Shown: piece after piece, positions 45,757-53,884 of the stretch
Numbering within the stretch: position 1 is the first letter of the stretch
Layout: each line of letters begins with the position of its first letter
Assembly (NCBI RefSeq): GCF_914271545.1
Contig: NZ_CAJZAH010000001.1
Coordinates: 744,001-808,000, forward strand
Source: Cupriavidus respiraculi
GTDB taxonomy: Bacteria; Pseudomonadota; Gammaproteobacteria; Burkholderiales; Burkholderiaceae
Length of the DNA: 64,000 nucleotides
Reading direction: 5' to 3'
Notes under the pieces: generated by a model
What the model was told of the DNA's origin: nothing
Databases searched by the model: none
The model's input: only the letters and a program-made list of their open reading frames with translations
Translations under genes and position numbers: made by a program

Positions 45757-46341
45757 ATGATTGTGGAACTCTCACCCCGCGCCACCGAAATCGCCGAGCA
45801 TGCCCGCCAGCTGCTCGCCGTGGGCGGCTATAACGGCTTCAGTTATGCGGACCTGTCCGAGCGGGTGCGTATCGGCAAAGCCAGCATCCATCATCACTTC
45901 CCGGGCAAGGCCGATCTCGTTCTGACCGTGGTCATGCGCCACCGTCAGCAGTCATCGGAGGGGCTGGCGGCGCTCCAGCGCCACGTCGGGGATGATCCAT
46001 TGGCGCAATTGAAGGCCTACGCAGACTATTGGGCGCAATGCATACGCGACGGTTCCTCGACCATGTGCATCTGCGCCATGCTGGCCGCGGAATCCCCCAT
46101 GATTCCCGCTGAGATTGCCGCCGAGGTGCAAGGCTATTTCCAGGATCTGACGGCCTGGATTGCAGGCGTGCTGGAACGGGGCGAGCGCAAGGGACAGATA
46201 CGCTTGCAGCGCGACGCCCTGGTCGAAGCCCAGACTTTCATGTCCACGGTGCATGGCGCCATGCTGACGGCTCGCGCCCTCGGCGATGCCGAGGTGTTTC
46301 GAACCATCACACATGCCGCCATCGATCGTCTGAGTCTCTGA
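45757..46341 (+). CDS. TetR-family transcriptional repressor
   Basis: This 194-residue regulator has an N-terminal helix-turn-helix (about 8-55, ATEIAEHARQLLAVGGYNGFSYADLSERVRIGKASIHHHFPGKADLV). The helical ligand domain follows with the pattern of the YxaF/AcrR-like group (CICAMLAAESPMIPAEIAAEVQGYF). One copy of the ACCAACTAGT element lies upstream of it and another immediately after its terminator, before the small membrane-protein gene, so it probably represses itself and that gene. The ligand is unknown. Confidence 0.92.
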   Translation: MIVELSPRATEIAEHARQLLAVGGYNGFSYADLSERVRIGKASIHHHFPGKADLVLTVVMRHRQQSSEGLAALQRHVGDDPLAQLKAYADYWAQCIRDGSSTMCICAMLAAESPMIPAEIAAEVQGYFQDLTAWIAGVLERGERKGQIRLQRDALVEAQTFMSTVHGAMLTARALGDAEVFRTITHAAIDRLSL

Positions 46342-46346
46342 AACGG

Positions 46347-46383
46347 ATCGCTTGGCTTGCTGGAAGGGCCAAGCGATTTTTTT
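46347..46383 (+). terminator. Intrinsic terminator after the TetR-type gene
   Basis: ATCGCTTGGC at 46347-46356 pairs perfectly with GCCAAGCGAT at 46368-46377, with an 11-base loop, followed by seven thymines to 46383. It starts five bases after the TetR-type stop codon and separates that gene from the next promoter. Confidence 0.92.
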
Positions 46384-46397
46384 AACCCTCTCAACCG

Positions 46398-46411
46398 ACC
46401 AACTAGTTGGT
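46398..46411. promoter_or_regulatory. TetR operator copy 2 (before the membrane-protein gene)
   Basis: ACCAACTAGTTGGT is a perfect 14-base palindrome located 22 bases before the start codon at 46434, so it overlaps or lies just after the expected promoter of that gene. It shares its left arm and centre with the element at 45668-45680. Confidence 0.75.
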
Positions 46412-46433
46412 TGATAACCTCGTAGAGAATCTC

Positions 46434-46925
46434 ATGCCACATCCCCTCTCCCCGCTCGGCGCCCTGCATACCGCAATCAGCCTGGTGCCATTCGCGGCCG
46501 GCCTCTACAGCTTTGTCCGCTATCGATCCATCGACCCCGACCGGCGTTCCGGCCGGGTCTATCTGGGGGGTTTGGTGTTGTCCGTGCTCACGTCGTTCGG
46601 CTTGTCCAGCACCGGCGGCTTCAATGCCGGCCACGCCCTGGGCATCCTGGCATTGTTGGCAATGACTGGCGCGTTGCTCGTTCCACGACTGTCCTTCTTC
46701 GGCCGTGCGCGTAGATACCTCGCACAGCTCGGCTTTTCCTTCACGTTCTTCCTGTTGCTGGTGCCGGGCATCAACGAGACATTGACCCGCCTGCCGGTCG
46801 CACATCCGCTGGCCACCGGCCCTGACTCCCCCATCGTGCGGGGTGCGCTGGGGACGTGGTTGGCACTCTTCGTGGTGGGGGTCTTGCTGCAGCTCTGGTC
46901 GATGCGTTCGCTGCGCCGGGCCTAG
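46434..46925 (+). CDS. Four-helix membrane protein under TetR control (DUF2306-like)
   Basis: This 163-residue inner-membrane protein has four predicted helices, at about 8-28, 47-68, 75-105 (two short spans) and 137-158. The pattern HTAISLVPFAAGLYSFVRYRS, RRSGRVYLGGLVLSVLTSF and GHALGILALLAM resembles DUF2306-type membrane proteins, including the RxxGxxY motif between the first helices. Function is unknown. The ATG at 46434 is preferred over the GTG/TTG codons further upstream, since those fall in the operator. It is probably the main target of the adjacent TetR repressor, which suggests a role in tolerance to a small molecule. Confidence 0.75.
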   Translation: MPHPLSPLGALHTAISLVPFAAGLYSFVRYRSIDPDRRSGRVYLGGLVLSVLTSFGLSSTGGFNAGHALGILALLAMTGALLVPRLSFFGRARRYLAQLGFSFTFFLLLVPGINETLTRLPVAHPLATGPDSPIVRGALGTWLALFVVGVLLQLWSMRSLRRA

Positions 46926-47647
46926 CGGGAAGCATCGATGACCATCGTTCGCGCCCTGCCCCCGGTGCCCTGCGTAATGCCGAATGCGATGGGTGGCCCC
47001 CGCGGCAATCACGATCCGCGCGCAGTAAGCGCGAGCCACGAGTTCCAGACCCTCGTGAAGGCACGGATCCAGCCACCGCTGGCTTCGCATGACCCGGCAA
47101 ACCCGCTAGCGCAAGCCGTACAAGCCAGCGACCCGCCGCAGGGACCGATCGTCGAGGCAATGCTTCAACAGTTGCACGCATGCAGAAAAATGCGGTCACA
47201 TGGTGCGCCCGACGCTCACGCGCCGACCGAGTGCGAGCCGGAGGTCCCACCAGGGGCGCCGATGCTGCCGGCCAACATCGTCATATGGATACCGGTGGAA
47301 ATCCGGACGACGAGGTATCTTGGCGGCCCACGGCGTCGGCGCCGAGCCCGGCCTCGCCGGCCCGACGGTTATCGTTATCGCCGCTAGGCGCCCAAGCTTC
47401 GATGCGATAAACGCGCGCCGCGAGGCGTTAGAACGTAGTCAGCGTGAAGCGCAGGGCGAGAAGCCGAGGGTCGATCAGGGTCGCGGTCGTGCGAACTCCC
47501 TACGCTTCTTGACACCGGCAAGACCGGCGCACATTCGTTTGTCCATCCGCGGGTGCGCGGCGGCTTTCGCCGAGTCGTCGATGCACGCAGCAGACCCGCA
47601 CCGTGCACGGGACCCAATGCCGGCCGGTCTTCTTTGGTGTCCCGGTC
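46926..47647. other. Noncoding or decayed stretch
   Basis: About 720 bases without a convincing gene. Open frames exist on the plus strand (46938-47387, 47200-47718) and minus strand (46771-47250, 47384-47617), but their products do not resemble families and they overlap one another. The plus frame 46938-47387 has the most protein-like composition in its middle part. No terminal inverted repeat or transposase fragment was recognised. A decayed gene is possible. Confidence 0.4.
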
Positions 47648-48226
47648 TTACTGACCTGCGCAGTATGGCGTGCGTACGGCGATGTTCGCCGGCACGAGTT
47701 GGCTTGAGCCGTCGCTGACGACGATCTCGGATACCGCCACCGAGCCAAGCGCATTGCCCAGCAGCACTTCGTAGTCCTTGCGCGGCTCCAACGTAACGAC
47801 CCATTGCGCATAGCGCGGAATCGAGTTGATTTCTCCCCGCAACTCGATAAATCGCAAGGCGACCGGCGTGCCAGCACGCACGCGCGCTTCGGTGTAGGAA
47901 ATCGACGAATATTGTTCGCCGCCCGGCATGCCGATACGGTCGAGCCGACTTTCGACGATCCACCGGATGGCCTGCGTGTTGTAGCTCAGATCGGCAATTC
48001 GGCCATTCGTGGCATCGGTCGAGTAGAAGCACTGGGTCGCGGATGCTTCGCGGATGAATACAGTCCCGGGCGATTCCAGCCGAAACCGAACGCGCGCGGC
48101 GTCCGGGCCGGGATCGGCGTTTGTTGTCATTTCGACGATCGTTGCGCAGCCGGTCAAGAGCGTCGCCATCGCGGCCAGGGCAGCCGTTGCCAAGATGCTA
48201 AGTTGTCGCTGATGCAATATCGTCAT
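47648..48226 (-). CDS. Hypothetical lipoprotein
   Basis: This 192-residue protein has an N-terminal signal with lipobox LLTGC (C27), so it is probably lipidated. The mature part is beta-rich (ARVRFRLESPGTVFIREASATQCFY, VRAGTPVALRFIEL, YAQWVVTLEPRKDYEVLLG) and has cysteines near the end (RTPYC). I do not recognise a family. It overlaps the stop of the MalM-like gene by four bases, so the two are co-translated and probably act together in the cell envelope. Confidence 0.8.
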   Translation of the reverse strand: MTILHQRQLSILATAALAAMATLLTGCATIVEMTTNADPGPDAARVRFRLESPGTVFIREASATQCFYSTDATNGRIADLSYNTQAIRWIVESRLDRIGMPGGEQYSSISYTEARVRAGTPVALRFIELRGEINSIPRYAQWVVTLEPRKDYEVLLGNALGSVAVSEIVVSDGSSQLVPANIAVRTPYCAGQ

Positions 48227-48813
48227 TTGGCGTGGACCTTTTTCAGCGAAATATCCACGCGGCCGGTGTACGAATAGGGAATGCCGTACACGGTGCCGTT
48301 TTCCGAGCTGATGGTGCTGCGCTCAGCGCGCGGGCTTCCGGAATAGACAACGACAAATCGGGCTTGCGCCGGCACCTCATATGTCGCGATTTTCGACATC
48401 GACCACGCAAGAATTCCCTTGCGGGTGCGCAATGGCGCTTCGCGCGGGCCGGGCAGCGGATTGCGCGCCGCATCGAGAAACAGCGCATTCGGCCTGAAAA
48501 TCGACATCGATGGTATCGTCGGGCCACCCTTTACAAAGGCGCGCAGCTCAAGAACGGCGCCTTCCGATGCCGGCGGCAACGTGTAGGCCGCAAAAACGCC
48601 ATTGCCTTCGGGGAACGCAAACACGGGCGAACGTTCGGCATCGAACGACACCGATTTGGTGTCGTCGAACGCCAGGCTATCGACCGGCAATTGCTGAAGC
48701 GACTGGCAGCAGACCCGTGCTGCAGCGGGGGCAACGGGAATCAATGGCGGGCGTGCACAACCGGCAAGCAGCAGCACCGTGGCGAAGATGGAGATTCGTA
48801 ACGACAATTGCAT
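48223..48813 (-). CDS. MalM-like lipoprotein
   Basis: This 196-residue protein has a signal with lipobox LLAGC (C19). The mature part resembles the MalM family of periplasmic proteins. It has CCQSLQQLPVDSL near the start, VFAAYTLPPASEGAVLELRAF in the middle, then SMSIFRPNALFLDA and the late ARFVVVYSG, each matching the order of blocks in Escherichia coli MalM. MalM has no settled function. No maltose uptake genes are in this window, so the role here is likely structural or general. It is followed with four-base overlap by another lipoprotein. Confidence 0.75.
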   Translation of the reverse strand: MQLSLRISIFATVLLLAGCARPPLIPVAPAAARVCCQSLQQLPVDSLAFDDTKSVSFDAERSPVFAFPEGNGVFAAYTLPPASEGAVLELRAFVKGGPTIPSMSIFRPNALFLDAARNPLPGPREAPLRTRKGILAWSMSKIATYEVPAQARFVVVYSGSPRAERSTISSENGTVYGIPYSYTGRVDISLKKVHAK

Positions 48814-49319
48814 AGATCCATGGGCTATTGGAATGGACGCCGGCTAGGCGCACACCGTTTATAACGGCACGCCGGGCGGAAATTGCACCCTACGGTCGCA
48901 GGGGGAGACGCCCCGCTTTCCCGAGCACGCCGCGTCCATGCACGTCCACCTGGAGAGCTGGGCTGCGCCAGTCAGATTCCTTGAAATAAGCCTCTTACCG
49001 ACAGCCGCCGCAGGCCCTAGCAGCGCCGCCTACCAGGCGTGCGTCCATACGCATTTTCTATTTCAAGTTTCGCGCTTCTCAGGACGATCAATCGCTGATC
49101 TCGGCATTGGTTTGACCGGTTACGTTTACTGGAGGCACCTAATCGGTGTGCAGCAAATGTTGAAGGTTGCCCAAAGCAGCATTGCCCGGGCAATTGTCTG
49201 ACGCCAGGTCACCCGCCGATAGTCCAATGAGCTCCTAGTCATCAAGCCCCAATACCGGCGGAGCGGCGGGGCAAAGGCAACCGTTCATTTTTGCGGTTGC
49301 CCGCCCCGACGAAGACCGC
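48814..49319. other. Noncoding region with a hairpin
   Basis: About 500 bases. The plus-strand frame 48938-49201 has no family character and no ribosome site and is probably random. Near the right end GGCAACCG (49276-49283) pairs with CGGTTGCC (49294-49301), a stem that could terminate the DUF2846 gene transcribed leftward. Nothing else was recognised. Confidence 0.4.
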
Positions 49320-49784
49320 TTAGTCGCCGCAGGTGCCGGGCTGGGCCAGACCCAGTTTGGCCACATCGTCCTTGCCTTGCTCTTCCGGCATCTGCTCCAG
49401 ATCGGCTCCGCCGACGAAGGCGCCGAGCTTGATGTACTGGCGGACGAAGTAGTTCTTGCCGGCTTCCATGAACACTTCCAATGCGTTCGGCGAAAACTCG
49501 GATTCCGTTTCGATCTTGTGCTTCTTGCCGCCTTCGACCTGCGTGTAGAAGAACACGTCCGCGGCGCTCTCGCCGAGGCACTTGCCGTCGACCCAGATAT
49601 CCTTCTTCAGTGCCTGTCCGACAAAGCTGTTGCGGTAGACATAGAGGCCCGCGTTTCCAGCGCTCGGGGCGCTGAATTGCTTGGCCTTGTCGGATTCTTC
49701 CTTGCTGGCCATGTTGACGGATGCACATCCGGTCAGCGCCAGGGCGGAGAGAGCCAGGATGGTGATGCTGCGATAGATCTTCAT
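49320..49784 (-). CDS. DUF2846 lipoprotein
   Basis: This 154-residue protein has a signal and lipobox ALTGC (C20). The mature part matches DUF2846: GLYVYRNSFVGQALKKDIWVDGKCLGESA, FFYTQVEGGKKHKIETESEFSPNAL and GKNYFVRQYIKLG. It is probably anchored in the outer membrane. Function is unknown. It stands alone with noncoding DNA on both sides. The ATG at 49784 gives a standard lipoprotein signal. Confidence 0.88.
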   Translation of the reverse strand: MKIYRSITILALSALALTGCASVNMASKEESDKAKQFSAPSAGNAGLYVYRNSFVGQALKKDIWVDGKCLGESAADVFFYTQVEGGKKHKIETESEFSPNALEVFMEAGKNYFVRQYIKLGAFVGGADLEQMPEEQGKDDVAKLGLAQPGTCGD

Positions 49785-50120
49785 TCTGTGTTTCTTGGAG
49801 GTTCCCGATGCGCGCGAAGCGCGGGCCGGGATGATTTCGACGAAAGGCGTTCGCGGTCGCCGCCATGGTGGGCACTCCGCGGAACGCTTCCGGTACTATC
49901 GGCAATAGAACCCCATCTCCGTACCCCTCCTTGGCCGGGTATCCGCACGCGCTGTGACCCGACCTGGAAGATCGCGAACGCAACGAGACACGCATCGAGA
50001 CAATCGGCGTTGGGCCGCGGCGCGCAGGTCTGTGCAGGCCGCCCTCTTGATGTGGCTCACGAAACGCGCCGGTATCTTCGGCTACGATAGGTGCACACCG
50101 ACTGCACGCTCTGAGGATCC
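49785..50120. other. Noncoding region between divergent genes
   Basis: About 336 bases between the DUF2846 gene and the L,D-transpeptidase gene, which are read in opposite directions. It should hold both promoters. Short frames crossing it are arginine/tryptophan-rich and not credible as genes. No palindrome of note was found. Confidence 0.4.
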
Positions 50121-51692
50121 ATGGCCTCCCACTCCGTGCTCCTGGCAATCATCGTTTGCCGCCTGACCGTCCGCTCCGCGCTCTCCGGTGCCATTGCGGC
50201 GTGTCTGCTCGCTGTTGCCTCGGGGGCCACGGCACAAGCCCTATGGTTCCTCGATGGCCGCCCCTCGCCGACCGCCCAGCAGGCCATCGCAGCGCTCGCG
50301 GACGCCGGCGCGGACGGGCTGGACCCGCGCGACTACAACGTGGACGGCCTGCGGCAAGCGCTTGTGCAAGCCGGTACCGGCCCCGTACAGCCGCCAGAAT
50401 CCATCGACCGCCTCGACGTCGCACTCACCGCGGCGATGCACCGCTATCTCTCCGACCTGCACAAGGGCCGCGTCGATCCGCGCACGGTGCATGCGGACTT
50501 TTCCCTGCTGGAGGACAAGCCCTTCGATCCCGACAGCTATCTGCGCGCCGCGCTCCTGGGGAACCGGCTTCCCGCCGCGGTCCGCGAAGCGGCACCGGCT
50601 TTCCCCCTGTACGGGACGCTGCGCGAGGCGCTGGCGCGGTATCGGGCGCTGGCGGCGCTGCCGTTCTGGAACACGTCCCTGCCCGTCGTGGCCGGCGGGT
50701 CGCTCAAGAACGGACAGTCCTACGCCGGGCTGGCGCAGCTTGCGCAACGGCTGGAAGCCCTGGGCGATCTTCCGGCCGGGACGCCGCTGCCCGCGCGCTA
50801 CAGCGGTCCGCTGGTGGCGGCGGTGAAGTCGTTCCAGTCGCGGCATGGCATCGAGCCGGATGGCGTGATCGGCCGGGTCACGTTTGCCCAGCTCAATACG
50901 ACGCCCGCCGAACGCGTGCGCCAGATCGCGCTGACGATGGAGCGCCTGCGCTGGACGCCGCTCGCCCAGGGGCCGCGCATGATCGTGGTGAACATTCCCG
51001 AGTTCATGCTGCGCGCCTATGAATTCCGCGACGGCAAGCTCGATATCAAGCTGGAGATGAAGGTCATCGTAGGAAAGGCGCTGGATACGCGCACGCCGCT
51101 GTTCATGGAGGACATGCGCTATATCGAGTTCAGCCCGTACTGGAACGTGCCGCCGTCCATCGCGAAGGGCGAGATCATTCCGCGGCTGCGGCGCGATCCG
51201 GGCTATTTCACGCGGCAGGGCTTCGAGTTCGTGTCCGGCGGGAAGCCCGTCAACGCGCTGTCCGAAGCCAATATGCAGGCGGTGCTGAAGGGGCAGATGC
51301 GCATCCGCCAGCGGCCCGGGCCGCTGAACGCGCTCGGCGATATCAAGTTCGTGTTTCCCAACAACGCCAACATCTATCTGCATCACACGCCGACGCCGCA
51401 GCTGTTCAAGCGCGACCGGCGAGATTTCAGCCACGGCTGCGTTCGTGTGGAGGCGCCGGTCGCGCTAGCGCAGTTCGTGTTGCAGGACATGCCGGGCTGG
51501 AGCGAGGCGCGCATCCGGCAGGCGATGAGCAAGGGCAGCTCCAATACGGTGTCGCTGCACGAGCCGCTGCCGGTGGTGCTGGCCTACGGCACGGCGATTG
51601 CGCGGGCGGACGGACGGGTATACTTCCTGCCTGACATTTACGGCCACGACAAAGTGCTGGATCGGGCCCTGCGTAACGCCGCGGGCACCTGA
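50121..51692 (+). CDS. L,D-transpeptidase (YcbB/LdtD type)
   Basis: This 523-residue periplasmic enzyme has an N-terminal signal region to about residue 40. A helical scaffold (LDVALTAAMHRYLSDLHKGRVDPR) is followed by a peptidoglycan-binding domain (about 228-262, LVAAVKSFQSRHGIEPDGVIG). The YkuD catalytic domain (about 285-450) has H and C440 in HTPTPQLFKRDRRDFSHGCVRVE. It forms 3-3 cross-links or anchors in the cell wall. The length and layout match YcbB rather than the small YkuD enzymes. The start at ATG 50121 follows GAGGATCC. A DUF882 peptidase gene follows after 75 bases. Confidence 0.93.
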   Translation: MASHSVLLAIIVCRLTVRSALSGAIAACLLAVASGATAQALWFLDGRPSPTAQQAIAALADAGADGLDPRDYNVDGLRQALVQAGTGPVQPPESIDRLDVALTAAMHRYLSDLHKGRVDPRTVHADFSLLEDKPFDPDSYLRAALLGNRLPAAVREAAPAFPLYGTLREALARYRALAALPFWNTSLPVVAGGSLKNGQSYAGLAQLAQRLEALGDLPAGTPLPARYSGPLVAAVKSFQSRHGIEPDGVIGRVTFAQLNTTPAERVRQIALTMERLRWTPLAQGPRMIVVNIPEFMLRAYEFRDGKLDIKLEMKVIVGKALDTRTPLFMEDMRYIEFSPYWNVPPSIAKGEIIPRLRRDPGYFTRQGFEFVSGGKPVNALSEANMQAVLKGQMRIRQRPGPLNALGDIKFVFPNNANIYLHHTPTPQLFKRDRRDFSHGCVRVEAPVALAQFVLQDMPGWSEARIRQAMSKGSSNTVSLHEPLPVVLAYGTAIARADGRVYFLPDIYGHDKVLDRALRNAAGT

Positions 51693-51767
51693 TACGGTAG
51701 CCGTGGTCGCCGCGGCCGCTGCACTGCGGCTCCGCTCCCTCGCCACACCGTCCCACAGAACACCGTC

Positions 51768-52331
51768 ATGACGACACCCCGCATTCCGGCGCGCCGCCAT
51801 TTTTTACATCGCACCGGGCGCCTTGCCCTGGGAGCCGGGCTAGCCGGCCTCGCGCCGCGCCTCGCGCAGGCCAGTACCGCCGCCGAGCGTTCGCTGGCCT
51901 TTGACCACACCCATACCGGCGAGCATCTGTCGCTGGTCTTCGCGCTCGGCGACCGCTTGCTGCCGCAGGCCCACACGAGGCTGAACCGCTTCCTGCGCGA
52001 CCACTACTCGGGCGAAGTGGGCACGATGGACCCGCGCCTGTTCGGGCTGCTGCACGAACTGCGCACCACGCTGGGCAGCGATGGCGCCTACCACGTCATC
52101 TCGGGCTACCGCAGCCCGATCACCAATGCGCACCTGCGCAAGACGCGCGCGGGCGGTGTGGCAAAGCACAGCCTGCATATGGATGGCATGGCCATCGACA
52201 TCCGCCTGCCCGGCGTGGCGCTGGGCGACCTGCGGGACGCGGCGGTGTCTTTGCAGGGCGGCGGCGTCGGCTTCTATCCGGGCGAGAACTTCGTGCACAT
52301 CGATACGGGGCGCGTGCGCCGCTGGGGATAG
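51768..52331 (+). CDS. DUF882/MepK-like peptidoglycan endopeptidase
   Basis: This 187-residue exported protein has a twin-arginine motif in its signal (ARRHFLHRTGRLALGAGLAGL), so it may use the Tat route. The DUF882 (YcbK/MepK) core has DRLLPQAHTRLNRFLRDHYSGE, then SGYRSPITNAHLR and the zinc-ligand segments KHSLHMDGMAIDIR and NFVHIDTG. MepK-type enzymes cut the 3-3 cross-links that L,D-transpeptidases make, so pairing with the upstream LdtD-type gene is functionally sensible. It is followed closely by a convergent MFS gene. Confidence 0.9.
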   Translation: MTTPRIPARRHFLHRTGRLALGAGLAGLAPRLAQASTAAERSLAFDHTHTGEHLSLVFALGDRLLPQAHTRLNRFLRDHYSGEVGTMDPRLFGLLHELRTTLGSDGAYHVISGYRSPITNAHLRKTRAGGVAKHSLHMDGMAIDIRLPGVALGDLRDAAVSLQGGGVGFYPGENFVHIDTGRVRRWG

Positions 52332-52350
52332 CGGCGCAAGGCGGCCTCTG

Positions 52351-53613
52351 TCAGTCCTCGTGACCGGTCTTCGCGTTTGACATCGCCTGCGCCAGCTCCT
52401 CCGTCACGCGGATCTCCGCGCCGATCGGCGTCATCTGCGGTGTGGCCGCGAAAGGCGCGGCGGAGACCGAAGACGGATGACTGTTGCGCCGCCACAGGAA
52501 GAAGGACGCGAGCCCCGCGTGCAGGACGACAAAGGTCAGGAACAACCCCTCCGCGCCCACCCTCGTCATCAGCGGCGATATGATCAGCGGACTGAGGGCC
52601 GAGCCCACCGAGTTGATCAGCAGCATGCCCTGGATGACGCGCACCAGTTCGCGCGCATCCGCGCGGTCGGCCGAATGGCTGACCGCCACCGGGTAGATCG
52701 CAAAGACGCCCCCACCGATCAGGAACAGCAGCACCATCAGCAACGGTGGATAGCTGGGCAGGATCAGCACGAGCAGCGACACCACTGCACATCCCACGGA
52801 GAGCGCCAGCAGCACGGACTGCCTGTCACGCCTGTCCGACCAGCGTCCCACGGGATATTGCAGGGCCATGGCGCCGAAGATGGCGCTCGCCATCAGCTGC
52901 CCGACCTCGGCGACGCTCATGCCCTGCCGTTGCAGATAGATCGGTAGCAGCGTGTAGACCGCCGCAATGCCGATGCCCGATCCAAAGCTGCCGATGGCGC
53001 CCGCGGGCGTGATACGCACGAGGTCCTGCGGCATCAGCGGCTCGACGTGTCCGACCTCGGGCGCGGTCCTCGGCAGGATCACCATCGGCAATACGGCGAG
53101 CGAACCGAGGACGCCAGCGACCATGAAAGGGACGCTGTCCCCCGCGGAACTGACCGCGCCCAAACCCATCTGGGCCAGCATGATCGAGCCGTAGAGCGCG
53201 ATCATGTAGATGGCCAGCAAGCGCCCCCGGGATTTCGTGTCCCCGGCCAGCAGCAGCCAGCTTTCCACCACCAGATAGATGCCGACCATCGCCCAGCCGT
53301 TGACCAGACGCAGGAAGAGCCACAGCCATGGGTCGAAGATCAGACCCTGAAGCAGATAGGTGATCGAAGCCAGCGACGCGAAGCTGCTGTAGGAGCGGAT
53401 ATGGCCGACGCGGGTAATGAGCCGGTCGCTGGTGACCGCGCCGAGGGTCAGTCCGACGAAATAGGCCGAGGAGATGGCGCCGATCATCGTGGCGGAGACG
53501 GCGGCGGCGTCGAGCCGAAGGGACGTCAGGGACGACATGAAGCCGCTGCCCAGACTGACGATGAATAGTCCCAAAAGTGGCCCAATAGCCATGGCCGTGG
53601 TGTTGCGCGACAA
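52351..53613 (-). CDS. Major facilitator superfamily transporter (YcaD-like)
   Basis: This roughly 420-residue inner-membrane protein has 12 helices. LLGLFIVSLGSGFMSSLTSLRLDA begins the first helix, YFVGLTLGAVTSDRLITRVGHIRSY is the loop-2 MFS motif, and GRWSDRRDRQSVLL is its repeat in the second half. The frame is open to 53718. I choose TTG 53613 because it follows GAGAGGAAG at good spacing, and ATG 53592 is an alternative that loses little. The C-terminal 60 residues form a cytoplasmic tail. The substrate is unknown. Confidence 0.85.
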   Translation of the reverse strand: MSRNTTAMAIGPLLGLFIVSLGSGFMSSLTSLRLDAAAVSATMIGAISSAYFVGLTLGAVTSDRLITRVGHIRSYSSFASLASITYLLQGLIFDPWLWLFLRLVNGWAMVGIYLVVESWLLLAGDTKSRGRLLAIYMIALYGSIMLAQMGLGAVSSAGDSVPFMVAGVLGSLAVLPMVILPRTAPEVGHVEPLMPQDLVRITPAGAIGSFGSGIGIAAVYTLLPIYLQRQGMSVAEVGQLMASAIFGAMALQYPVGRWSDRRDRQSVLLALSVGCAVVSLLVLILPSYPPLLMVLLFLIGGGVFAIYPVAVSHSADRADARELVRVIQGMLLINSVGSALSPLIISPLMTRVGAEGLFLTFVVLHAGLASFFLWRRNSHPSSVSAAPFAATPQMTPIGAEIRVTEELAQAMSNAKTGHED

Positions 53614-53884
53614 AACTTCCTCTCGGAGCAATACGAATGCAGCCGCGGAGGATACCTGACCTTGGCCGTCATGCTCGCGGCTGCCGCCAAAATACATCAC
53701 GGCGTTTCCCGCCCGCATTTGCCCCTCGCCCCGCCTTTTCCTCGCGTCTGTTTTCTCTTATGATGCCGGCCATCCAACCTATCGGCCGGCAGAAGGAGAC
53801 CGCCGGCCGGTAATCGACGCGCCGCGCCTCCGCCATTAGTCAGCACCGTGCCGGGCGAGGTGGACGTCTACCAAGTCCTGCCAC

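Noticed and set aside
46134-47090. A 318-codon minus-strand frame over the TetR target gene
   Set aside because: It lies opposite two better-supported genes, is rich in histidine/glutamine/arginine and has no family features.
48938-49201. An 87-codon plus-strand frame in the gap before the DUF2846 gene
   Set aside because: No ribosome site, no family resemblance and atypical composition. Probably chance.
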